From Methylobacterium sp. E-065 (GTDB taxonomy: Bacteria; Pseudomonadota; Alphaproteobacteria; Rhizobiales; Beijerinckiaceae), in contig NZ_JAKSYD010000074.1 of NCBI RefSeq assembly GCF_022829605.1, positions 102,942 to 166,941 on the forward strand: 64,000 nt of DNA. Direction: 5' to 3'. Both the position numbers and the translations under genes were made by a program. This document shows positions 19,874-26,702 of the stretch, one piece after another (position 1 is the first letter of the stretch; each line of letters begins with the position of its first letter). The notes under the pieces were generated by a model, which made no database searches, had not been told where the DNA came from, and saw only the letters and a list, made by a program, of their open reading frames with translations.

Positions 19874-19963
19874 TCAGTCGGCCCACAGCGCCACCAGGGA
19901 GAAAAAACCGGCCATCAGGACGTTGACGACGAGGATGCCGGCGATGATCAGGGCGAGCGTCAT
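19874..19963 (-). CDS. 29-aa single-helix membrane protein
   Basis: The minus strand encodes a complete 29-residue protein, MTLALIIAGILVVNVLMAGF then FSLVALWAD, from ATG 19963 to TGA 19874-19876. A strong ribosome site (GGAGG) lies six bases before the ATG. Nearly the whole protein is one hydrophobic helix with a short charged end, the pattern of small membrane subunits and regulators (KdpF, CydX and similar). The bare size and clean ribosome site argue that it is real. Its partner is unknown; no kdp or cytochrome bd genes are nearby. Confidence 0.6.
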   Translation of the reverse strand: MTLALIIAGILVVNVLMAGFFSLVALWAD

Positions 19964-20056
19964 GGTGGCCTCCGAAGCGGGGCGATCGGGCGAGACATGT
20001 GGATTCGGGCGCGGCCCGATCTTCTCGGACCTGCGCCGCATGTGTCGGTTGCCGCT

Positions 20057-20296
20057 TCAGTGCGGGCTGATCACCCGCATGAGATCGGCGAGGTAATCGA
20101 CGTTCAGCGGCGTCCAGCCGAGCCGGCGCCGGATCAGGCTGTAGGCCGTGCACAGCGCGGCAACCGAGCCGATGACGGCCAGCGTGAACCAGCGGATGTC
20201 GCCGGTGCCGAAGCCGACCGCGACGCCGATCAGCGCCGTCGTCACGAAGATGATCCGGCTCGGGTTGGCCGGGCCGCGCGGCGTCACGTTGGACAT
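20057..20296 (-). CDS. Hypothetical 79-aa membrane protein
   Basis: This 79-aa protein has two hydrophobic stretches (IIFVTTALIGVAVGFG and WFTLAVIGSVAALCTAYSLI) in a helical hairpin, then a C-terminal soluble end with GWTPLNVDYLADLMRV. It lies 21 bases downstream of the lipoprotein gene on the same strand and upstream of the 29-aa gene, so the three may be one small envelope operon. GGGAGG is seen just upstream of the ATG. The family is not recognised. Confidence 0.7.
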   Translation of the reverse strand: MSNVTPRGPANPSRIIFVTTALIGVAVGFGTGDIRWFTLAVIGSVAALCTAYSLIRRRLGWTPLNVDYLADLMRVISPH

Positions 20297-20317
20297 GGGA
20301 ACCTCCCTCGATCCGGA

Positions 20318-20800
20318 TCAGCGGGCGCGGCAGTTGGGGCCGAACCAAGTCATGGTCCGGTGATCCCTGCCGCCGTCAGACGATGCGCCGCAGACGGGAA
20401 AGCGCGTGTCGCCGCTCCGCTGGAGGCTCATCACCTTGTAGAAGTCACGCTGGGCGTCGCTGCGTCGGTTCTGCTCGGCGCGCTGGGCCGGCCAGTACCG
20501 GCCGCTGGCGGCCTCCGCGGCCGCGCGGTCCTGGTGGAGGCCCATCATGCACTCCGCGAACGCATCGGTGCCGGGCTCGAAGCCGAAGCCGAAGCATTGG
20601 TTCTGGTCCATCGCGTGCCGCTCCTGCGGCGTGACGCAGGCTGCGAGACCCAGGGTGCAGGCGGCGGCCAGCGCGATCTTCGCGGCGGTCGGGAGCCGCC
20701 ACGCGTGCCGGCCACGCGTTTCATCGCGGCACCGCACAGACGAAGCGTTGTTCTCAGAAACAGATTGAACGGAAACTCCACCGTAAAATCGTTTCGTCAT
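20318..20800 (-). CDS. Hypothetical small lipoprotein
   Basis: The frame encodes up to 160 residues. A basic region (RGRHAWRLPTAAK) precedes a hydrophobic core ending in the lipobox LAAC (CTLGLAACV), so the mature protein begins at that cysteine and would be tethered to a membrane. About 105 residues follow with repeated Arg/Gln/Asp and a C-terminal DHRTMTWFGPNCRAR. The true start is probably one of the GTG or ATG codons closer to the leader than 20800, because the first 30 residues do not resemble an export signal. The 79-aa membrane protein follows in the same direction. Confidence 0.65.
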   Translation of the reverse strand: MTKRFYGGVSVQSVSENNASSVRCRDETRGRHAWRLPTAAKIALAAACTLGLAACVTPQERHAMDQNQCFGFGFEPGTDAFAECMMGLHQDRAAAEAASGRYWPAQRAEQNRRSDAQRDFYKVMSLQRSGDTRFPVCGASSDGGRDHRTMTWFGPNCRAR

Positions 20801-21258
20801 TACCCTCGCGGCCCCGTTCTACTATCGGCGCGAACATCCGCGGCGCGATGGAACGAGACCTATACGGGCGCGCCCGGTTTGTTCGTGCCCCAGAGCACGT
20901 GAACAATCTGTTCTCCGACAACCCGGCGTGCGCATCCACCCGATATGTAGATGACCGTGAGACCGAGATGCGACAGGAGTCACAGAACCCAAGGCATAAT
21001 CGATTTACGTAAACTTCTAACGAAATAGTAAGCGGCGATCAGTGTCATTGAGCCGATAAATATTATCTCGATAATATAAATGCGTGAGATATACCGACGA
21101 TCCCAGGTCCAGAAACAAGAACGGGCGCATCAAATCCGCAGGCGAACGTGCAGGGTCGCGCCGTAAGGCGGGGATGGACGGGCGGGTCCGAATCAAGCGG
21201 GCTTCGGCGCCTTTTAGGGTCGGCCGTAGCGCACAGTCTGGCGCGGCTTCGCCGGAAG
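20801..21258. other. Gene-free interval with an AT-rich core
   Basis: No convincing gene is seen. Bases about 20940-21110 are strikingly AT-rich for this genome (for example ATAAATATTATCTCGATAAT), then composition returns to GC-rich. The interval separates the lipoprotein gene from the phaB terminator. It could hold the lipoprotein promoter or a remnant of foreign DNA. Confidence 0.5.
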
Positions 21259-21289
21259 CGGGCGCGCCAGCGTGAAGGCGGCGCGCCCG
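21259..21289 (-). terminator. Hairpin downstream of phaB
   Basis: A perfect 10-bp stem (CGGGCGCGCC 21259-21268 with GGCGCGCCCG 21280-21289) lies 7 bases after the phaB stop. It has no T tract, so it may act as a weak terminator or 3' stabiliser. Confidence 0.45.
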
Positions 21290-21296
21290 GGTACGA

Positions 21297-22025
21297 TCAG
21301 ACGAAGTGCTGACCGCCGTTGATGGTCAGCGTCGAGCCGTTCACGAAGCCGGCCTCGTCGCTCGCCAGATACTCGACCGCATGCGCGATCTCGTCGGCCT
21401 CGCCGAGACGGCCGGTGGGGATCGTGGAGATGATCTTGTTGCGGATCTCCTCCGCCACAGCCATCACCATCTCGGTGGCGATGTAGCCCGGCGCCACCAC
21501 GTTGACGGTGATGCCCTTCGAGGCGCTCTCCTGCGCGAGCGCCTTGGCGAAGCCGATCACGCCGGCCTTGGCGGCCGAGTAGTTGGTCTGACCGGCCTGG
21601 CCCTTCTGACCGTTGATCGACGAGATGATGATGATGCGGCCGAAGTTGCGGCTGCGCATGCCCTCGATCAGCGGACGCGTGCAGGTGAACATCGAGTCGA
21701 GGTTGGTCTTGATGACCTGCTGCCACTTCTCGAAGGTCATCTTGTGGAAGGCGCCGTCCCGGGTGATGCCGGCGTTGTTGACGAGGATGTCGATCAGGCC
21801 GACCTCGGCCTCGATCGCCTTGATCCCGGCCTCGCAGCTCGCGAGATCACCCACGTCGAACTTGAAGACCGGAATACCGGTCTCGGCCTTGAAGGCGTTG
21901 GCGGCTTCGTCGTTGCCGGCGTAATTGGCGGCGACCTTGTAGCCCTTGTCCTTCAGCCGTTTCGAGATCGCCGCGCCGATACCGCGGGTGCCGCCTGTGA
22001 CGAGGGCGACGCGTCCTTGAGCCAT
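21297..22025 (-). CDS. phaB: Acetoacetyl-CoA reductase
   Basis: This 242-aa NADPH-dependent short-chain dehydrogenase reduces acetoacetyl-CoA to (R)-3-hydroxybutyryl-CoA for polyhydroxybutyrate synthesis. The nucleotide-binding motif TGGTRGIG is at residues 10-17, NNAG follows, and the catalytic Ser/Tyr/Lys are in ISSINGQKGQAGQTNYSAAK, a signature of the PhaB group. The start is ATG 22025, with GGAGG eight bases upstream (CAGGAGGAAACAAGAATG). It lies 115 bases downstream of phaA on the same strand and is probably co-transcribed with it. Confidence 0.97.
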   Translation of the reverse strand: MAQGRVALVTGGTRGIGAAISKRLKDKGYKVAANYAGNDEAANAFKAETGIPVFKFDVGDLASCEAGIKAIEAEVGLIDILVNNAGITRDGAFHKMTFEKWQQVIKTNLDSMFTCTRPLIEGMRSRNFGRIIIISSINGQKGQAGQTNYSAAKAGVIGFAKALAQESASKGITVNVVAPGYIATEMVMAVAEEIRNKIISTIPTGRLGEADEIAHAVEYLASDEAGFVNGSTLTINGGQHFV

Positions 22026-22140
22026 TCTTGTTTCCTCCTGTTCGCATCCCGTGATGCCGCGTGCGGATGGCGTCCGCACGCGAATTTTTGTGATCTTGGC
22101 TTTAAGTCTTAGTTGTCGAGAAACCGACGTTACAGATCGA

Positions 22141-23325
22141 TCAGGTCCGCTCGACGCACATCGCCACGCCCATGCCGCCGCCGATGCACAAGGTGGCGAG
22201 GCCCTTCTTGGCGTCGCGCCGCTTCATCTCGTGCAGCAGCGTGACGAGGACGCGGGCGCCCGAGGCACCGATCGGGTGGCCGATGGCGATGGCGCCGCCA
22301 TTGACGTTCACCTTCGCGTCGTCCCAGCCCATGTCCTTGTTCACTGCGAGCGCCTGGGCCGCGAAGGCCTCGTTGGCCTCGATCAGGTCGAGGTCCGACG
22401 GCTTCCAGCCGGCCTTCTCCAGGGCCTTGCGGGAAGCCGGGATCGGGCCGGTGCCCATCACCTTGGGATCGACACCCGCCGTCGCCCAGGACTTGATCCG
22501 GGCGAGCGGGGTGAGACCGCGGCGCTCGGCCTCCGAGGCCGACATCAGCACGAGGGCAGCCGCGCCGTCGTTGAGGCCGGACGCGTTGGCGGCCGTCACG
22601 GTGCCCTCCTTGGAGAAGGCGGGCTTCAGCTTGGCCATCGCCTCAACGGTGGCACCCTCGCGGATGTACTCGTCGGCGTCGACGATCGTGTCGCCCTTCC
22701 GGCCCGGCACGGTCACGGGGACGATCTCATCCTTGAAGCGGCCTTCCTTACGGGCGGCCTCGGCCTTGTTCTGCGAGCGGGTCGCGAACTGGTCCTGCTG
22801 CTCACGGGTGAGCTGGAAGGCCTGAGCAACGTTCTCGGCGGTCTGACCCATATGGTAGCCGTTGAAGGCGTCCCAGAGCCCGTCCTTGATCATGGTATCG
22901 ACGAGCTTCACATCGCCCATCTTCTGGCCGGCCCGCAGGTACTGGGCGTGCGGCGACAGTGACATCGACTCCTGGCCACCGGCCACGATGATCTTGGCGT
23001 CGCCGTTGGCGATCTGCTGCATGCCGATCGCGACCGTGCGCAGCCCTGAGCCGCAGACTTGATTGAGGCCCCAGGCGGTGGCCGCTTCGGGGATGCCGGC
23101 CTTGATGGCGGCCTGGCGCGCCGGGTTCTGGCCGGCGCCGGCGGTGAGCACCTGACCGAAGATCACCTCGTCGACCTCGTCGGGCGAAACCTTGGCGCGC
23201 TCGAGGGCGGCCTTGATTGCAGTCGCACCGAGCTCGTGAGCCGGCACCGCCCCGAAGGCGCCGCCGAACGAGCCGACGGGCGTGCGCGCCGCCCCGACGA
23301 TGACGATCTCTTCGCTGGCTGCCAT
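22141..23325 (-). CDS. phaA: Acetyl-CoA acetyltransferase (beta-ketothiolase)
   Basis: This 394-aa biosynthetic thiolase condenses two acetyl-CoA to acetoacetyl-CoA. The acyl-accepting cysteine is Cys91 in NQVCGSGLR, the histidine is in [17 protein letters not shown], and the second catalytic cysteine is in [11 protein letters not shown]. The start is ATG 23325 ([20 protein letters not shown]); the frame upstream to 23424 is not thiolase. It is the first gene of the phaA-phaB unit and divergent from phaR; the phaC synthase is not in the window. Confidence 0.97.
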   Translation of the reverse strand: MAASEEIVIVGAARTPVGSFGGAFGAVPAHELGATAIKAALERAKVSPDEVDEVIFGQVLTAGAGQNPARQAAIKAGIPEAATAWGLNQVCGSGLRTVAIGMQQIANGDAKIIVAGGQESMSLSPHAQYLRAGQKMGDVKLVDTMIKDGLWDAFNGYHMGQTAENVAQAFQLTREQQDQFATRSQNKAEAARKEGRFKDEIVPVTVPGRKGDTIVDADEYIREGATVEAMAKLKPAFSKEGTVTAANASGLNDGAAALVLMSASEAERRGLTPLARIKSWATAGVDPKVMGTGPIPASRKALEKAGWKPSDLDLIEANEAFAAQALAVNKDMGWDDAKVNVNGGAIAIGHPIGASGARVLVTLLHEMKRRDAKKGLATLCIGGGMGVAMCVERT

Positions 23326-23490
23326 GTTGCGTTCTCCTCTCGCGAGCCGGCGCGCCTTCCGGGGCGCGCTCTGTGCTGGCACTGGGATGAAGGGCGTGAC
23401 ATCGGCGAAGTCAAGATTGCGCATCGGACCTTGAAATGATGCCGATGACGCGTCCGCGAGACTGAAATGACGCCTGGCGGCGGCGAGGCC

Positions 23491-23533
23491 TGCATTATTC
23501 TGCGTTGAACAGATGCAGTTTGCTGTTTTCTGC
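23491..23533. promoter_or_regulatory. TGC-phased operator candidate for PhaR
   Basis: The phaA/phaR gap (23326-23643) contains TGC triplets at 23491, 23501, 23521 and 23531, spaced by ten or twenty bases on one face of the helix, plus TGCAG at 23514. PhaR proteins are known to bind TGC-rich sites near phasin and pha promoters. The site therefore fits autoregulation of phaR and perhaps control of phaA. No gene lies in the gap. Confidence 0.5.
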
Positions 23534-23643
23534 GCCGGGGGAAGGCTTTAAGGATCGTGCTGCGGGCGCGAAGATGATCCCGCAGGGCCGCATCGCGCGG
23601 ACCCTCAAGTCCCGAGATCGCAAGTCGAGAAAGGCCGTTCCCG

Positions 23644-24231
23644 ATGGCGGATACCGTCAAGGCCACACAGACCGTCATCAAAAAGTATGCGAACCGGCGC
23701 CTCTACCACACCGGCACCTCGACCTACGTGACGCTGGAGGACCTCTCCACGATGGTCCAGAATGGCGAAGACTTCATCGTGTATGACGCCCGCACCGGCG
23801 ACGACATCACCCGCTCGGTGCTCACGCAGATCATCTTCGAGCAGGAGAACAAGGCCGGCGCCGAGAATTTGCTGCCGGTGGCGTTCCTGCGCCAGCTTAT
23901 CCGCTTCTACGGCGACAGCATGCGCACCATGGTGCCGAGCTTCCTGGAATTTTCCATGGCGAATTTCGCCAAGGACCAAGACGGGCTGCGCGAAAAATTT
24001 GCGCACAGCTTCGGCCCGGCCGCGTTCCAGAACGCGATCGAGCAGTCGGTCCGCACCAATATGAACTTCTTCGGCGACGCCATGAAGATGTTCACGGGCT
24101 TCGCACCGCCCGCCGGGGCACAGCCCGCTCCGTCGCCCGCTCCTGCGCCCTACGGTGGCGGCGAGCTCGACGACCTGAAGCGGCAGATGCTGGAGATGCA
24201 GCAGCGCCTGGAGGCGTTGGCGAAGAAATAA
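23644..24231 (+). CDS. phaR: Polyhydroxyalkanoate synthesis repressor PhaR
   Basis: This 195-aa protein has the conserved PHB/PHA-accumulation DNA-binding domain at residues 10-70 (VIKKYANRRLYHTGTSTYVT, then IVYDARTGDDITRSVLTQII), followed by the PHB-binding region (FLRQLIRFYGDSMRTMVPSF and FLEFSMANF). The tail is proline/alanine-rich and ends in a short coiled coil (DDLKRQMLEMQQRLEALAKK). PhaR represses phasin and its own gene and is released by nascent PHA granules. It is divergent from phaA across a TGC-rich gap. Confidence 0.97.
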   Translation: MADTVKATQTVIKKYANRRLYHTGTSTYVTLEDLSTMVQNGEDFIVYDARTGDDITRSVLTQIIFEQENKAGAENLLPVAFLRQLIRFYGDSMRTMVPSFLEFSMANFAKDQDGLREKFAHSFGPAAFQNAIEQSVRTNMNFFGDAMKMFTGFAPPAGAQPAPSPAPAPYGGGELDDLKRQMLEMQQRLEALAKK

Positions 24232-24326
24232 TCGCTCGCCCGGCGGGACCGGATAGAAGTTGACGAACTCTTAATATCGGTATCACCCTTGCGACACCGG
24301 CATGGAAACGTGCGGAGCGTGTCGCG

Positions 24327-24641
24327 ATGGTGCGAGTCGAAGCAGGCAATCGTCTCGGCCCGGCACAGGTTAGGCCTGTGCGGGCAGCGCCGGGCGCCAC
24401 GGAGGGCGTCAGGTCTGAGACCACGCGCCCGGTTGGACGCTCGCTCGTCGTGATCGATGGGGGACGCCCGGAGGGGCGTGAGAGGGCCGTGCCGGTGGAG
24501 CGCACGGCCCTGGGTCAGTCCCGGGCCGGCTTCATCACGCAGTTGCTGACGGCCGATGACCCGACGCTACATCCGTCGCGCCTGGAACGGACCCGGATGG
24601 CCGCCGCGTGTTACGCGGAGGCCGCGCGGCGCCTCGCCTGA
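24327..24641 (+). CDS. Hypothetical 104-aa protein
   Basis: The frame starts at ATG 24327 after GCGGAGC and encodes a basic, probably disordered N-terminal half and a more ordered C-terminal end (SRAGFITQLLTADDPTLHPS, then RMAAACYAEAARRLA). The pattern of a variable lead followed by a short helical segment with FITQLL recurs in small proteins of this order, as far as I recall, but no function is known. It is convergent with rpmF, which ends 17 bases beyond it. Confidence 0.65.
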   Translation: MVRVEAGNRLGPAQVRPVRAAPGATEGVRSETTRPVGRSLVVIDGGRPEGRERAVPVERTALGQSRAGFITQLLTADDPTLHPSRLERTRMAAACYAEAARRLA

Positions 24642-24657
24642 GGCACCGCGAAAGATC

Positions 24658-24846
24658 TCAAGCCTCGACGGACTTCACCTTGAGGACCTGACGGCCACGG
24701 TACATGCCGGTCTTCAGGTCGATGTGGTGCGGACGGCGCAGCTCGCCCGAATCCTTGTCCTCGACATAGGTCGGCGCCTTGAGGGCGTCGGCCGAGCGGC
24801 GCATGCCGCGGCGGGAGGGGGAGGTCTTGCGCTTCGGGACGGCCAT
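24658..24846 (-). CDS. rpmF: 50S ribosomal protein L32
   Basis: This 62-aa protein starts [20 protein letters not shown] and has [18 protein letters not shown], characteristic of L32 of the zinc-free type (the paired cysteines of the C+ form are replaced). It is a component of the large ribosomal subunit. A compact gene with a Met-Ala-Val-Pro start, it matches the family without gaps. Confidence 0.97.
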   Translation of the reverse strand: MAVPKRKTSPSRRGMRRSADALKAPTYVEDKDSGELRRPHHIDLKTGMYRGRQVLKVKSVEA

Positions 24847-24970
24847 GGTGTGATCCTTCGTGACGCCGCGGACAAAGCGGCGCCCGGGCGGCTCCCCAAT
24901 CGAGGATCGCCACGCGCACCGCGGGATACGGATGAGGGCGCGCTTATAGCTGCGGCGTCAGCTCGTGGCT

Positions 24971-25019
24971 AGAGCATCGTCCCGAAAGGTGGTGTCCGGT
25001 TCCCGGAAAACGACGATGC
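24971..25019. repeat. Interspersed palindromic element
   Basis: AGAGCATCGTCCCGAAAGGTG ends in CCCGGAAAACGACGATGC, with terminal inverted repeats GCATCGTC (24974-24981) and GACGATGC (25012-25019). I recall nearly the same hairpin at many intergenic sites of Rhizobiales genomes; only one copy was noticed here. It fills much of the 311-bp rpmF/HhH gap (24847-25157). Confidence 0.6.
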
Positions 25020-25157
25020 GGATCAAAAAGCCGTTATCCAGACCGGACTTCCGGACCGGGATGCGGGACACAACCGTTAAGCGCGGGTTCAAATGCGACA
25101 GCGCAGATCTGCGTTGCCGGTGCCGCGCAGCGGGCCGTGACTTTTCGGGAGAACGCC

Positions 25158-25523
25158 ATGGCTTCCTCCACCAAGACCCTCGCTCTGCTCGCCCTCCTGT
25201 CGAGCCTCGTGGCCGGACCCGTCCTAGCCCAGGCCCCCGCTCCGCAGACGCCCACCACGGCGGCTCCGACCGCCCCTGCCCGGCCCACGGCGCCGAGCGC
25301 TCCGGTCGCCGGCTCGCCGAACGCTGCCAAGACGGCTTTGATCGACCTCAACAGTGCCAGTACCGAGGAACTCGATGCCCTGCCCGGCATCGGTGCGGCC
25401 CGCGCAGCCGCGATCATCAAGGGCCGTCCCTATCGGGGCAAGGATGATCTCGTCACGAAGAAGATCATCCCGAAGAACGTCTATGACGGCATCAAGGACA
25501 AGATCATCGCCAAGCAGAAATAG
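25158..25523 (+). CDS. Secreted helix-hairpin-helix protein (ComEA-like)
   Basis: This 121-aa protein has a Sec signal peptide ([20 protein letters not shown] then PVLAQ), a proline/alanine/threonine linker to about residue 60, and one helix-hairpin-helix DNA-binding domain ([20 protein letters not shown], then [14 protein letters not shown]) of the ComEA type. ComEA proteins bind DNA in the periplasm during uptake, but no other competence gene is nearby, so this role is only suggestive. The start is ATG 25158 with GGGAG upstream rather than the GTG at 25137. Confidence 0.85.
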   Translation: MASSTKTLALLALLSSLVAGPVLAQAPAPQTPTTAAPTAPARPTAPSAPVAGSPNAAKTALIDLNSASTEELDALPGIGAARAAAIIKGRPYRGKDDLVTKKIIPKNVYDGIKDKIIAKQK

Positions 25524-25629
25524 CCGGGTCCGGCGTTGTCCGATCGCGTTGCGATCGCGCACGGACCTGAGCCTTTGATGCGACGCGCTCTCTCGCACCG
25601 AACCGGTATCCACTTCGGCGGAGGACGCT

Positions 25630-26301
25630 CTACTCGGCGATCGCCCCCTGGGGCATGGAAAAGCCCGGGGGCGTCTTCTCGGCCGCCGCCTTGGGCGGCG
25701 CACGCTTGGCGGGGACCTTCTTCCGGGCCTCTGCCTTCGGCGGAGCCTTCACGACGGGCGGCGTCTCGCAGGCGCGGAACGTGAGTTGCGCCAGCGGCGC
25801 CCCCTCCTCGCTGACGATCGTCATCGAATCGGGCAGGGTCGGCAGGGTCGGCTGCCACTTGATCGGACCACCCAGCATCGCCTCGATCGCCGCCGGGGCA
25901 CTCCCGCGCCGCAACGCCGTGAAATCCGGGCCATACGCGGTGGCGACCTTCCCGGCGATCACGACCAGCAACACCTCGTTCACCTCGGGCGTCAGCGGCC
26001 TCAGCGGGTTGGTGGTCTGGACCTGCCCGGCCCGGGCGACCACCATCTTGAAGGCCTTGCCGTTCTCGAACCGCGCTGCGCTGGCCCCGCAGGGCTGCCC
26101 GGGCGGGAGACCGGCCGACGGCGTCGGATCGTTCATCGCCGGGGACGCAGGCGCTTGAGCAGGCTGCACCGGGATCGTCGGCACCGGGGCCGGCGCGGCC
26201 GGGACTTGCTGCGCCGGCGCGGCCCAGACCGCGGGTCCGAGCGACAGGGGAAACGACGCGGCGAGCAACAGGGCGGTGCCCCGACGGACTGGCGACCTCA
26301 T
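25630..26301 (-). CDS. Hypothetical secreted protein
   Basis: This 223-aa protein has a signal peptide (MRSPVRRGTALLLAASFPLS then LGPAVWAA), a proline-rich spacer to about residue 60, and a central domain with GQPCGASAARFENGK, EVNEVLLVVIAGKVATAYGPD and LPDSMTIVSEEGAPLAQLTF. The C-terminal tail is lysine/proline/alanine-rich (PPKAEARKKVPAKRAPPKAA). Two cysteines could form a disulfide. Its start overlaps the stop of the 105-aa membrane gene by four bases, so the two are coupled. No family is recognised. Confidence 0.7.
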   Translation of the reverse strand: MRSPVRRGTALLLAASFPLSLGPAVWAAPAQQVPAAPAPVPTIPVQPAQAPASPAMNDPTPSAGLPPGQPCGASAARFENGKAFKMVVARAGQVQTTNPLRPLTPEVNEVLLVVIAGKVATAYGPDFTALRRGSAPAAIEAMLGGPIKWQPTLPTLPDSMTIVSEEGAPLAQLTFRACETPPVVKAPPKAEARKKVPAKRAPPKAAAEKTPPGFSMPQGAIAE

Positions 26302-26615
26302 CGTCCGGATTCCGGAGAATCGTGCCGGGCCGGTTGGTCGCGCCCGGGTCTCGTCAGGGCTCTGATCGGTTCCAATTCGAACGCCTCCAAATCGAGCACG
26401 TGCGGATCGGGCAGCCTCTGATCGAGGACCTGCGCCGTCCGATCGATCGGAGTACTGCGCGGGCCGACCGCGCCGAGGAACAGGTCTTCATCCTCCGAAT
26501 CAAGCTCGGAGCGCATGCGCAGGGGTTCGCGCCGGCCCCGGGCCGCCATCGCGGCGACGGCCACGATGGCGGCGACGAAGATCAGTATCGCCAGGATGAT
26601 GATCAGGCGCTCCAT
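26298..26615 (-). CDS. Hypothetical 105-aa single-pass membrane protein
   Basis: The N-terminus is one hydrophobic helix (MERLIIILAILIFVAAIVAV), followed by a basic stop-transfer (RGRREPLRMR) and an acidic, probably disordered cytoplasmic tail (SELDSEDEDLFLGAVG). The gene is upstream of and overlaps the secreted-protein gene, and is divergent from the PEP-carboxylase-like gene with 87 bases between starts. The function is unknown. Confidence 0.65.
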   Translation of the reverse strand: MERLIIILAILIFVAAIVAVAAMAARGRREPLRMRSELDSEDEDLFLGAVGPRSTPIDRTAQVLDQRLPDPHVLDLEAFELEPIRALTRPGRDQPARHDSPESGR

Positions 26616-26702
26616 GAGGCCGGCAGCTCTAACCCGGTCACTCGGTCGCCGCCAGCCCAGGCCACGCGGAACGCTCCTTGCGTGGCCGATCGGACCGGGT
26701 CA

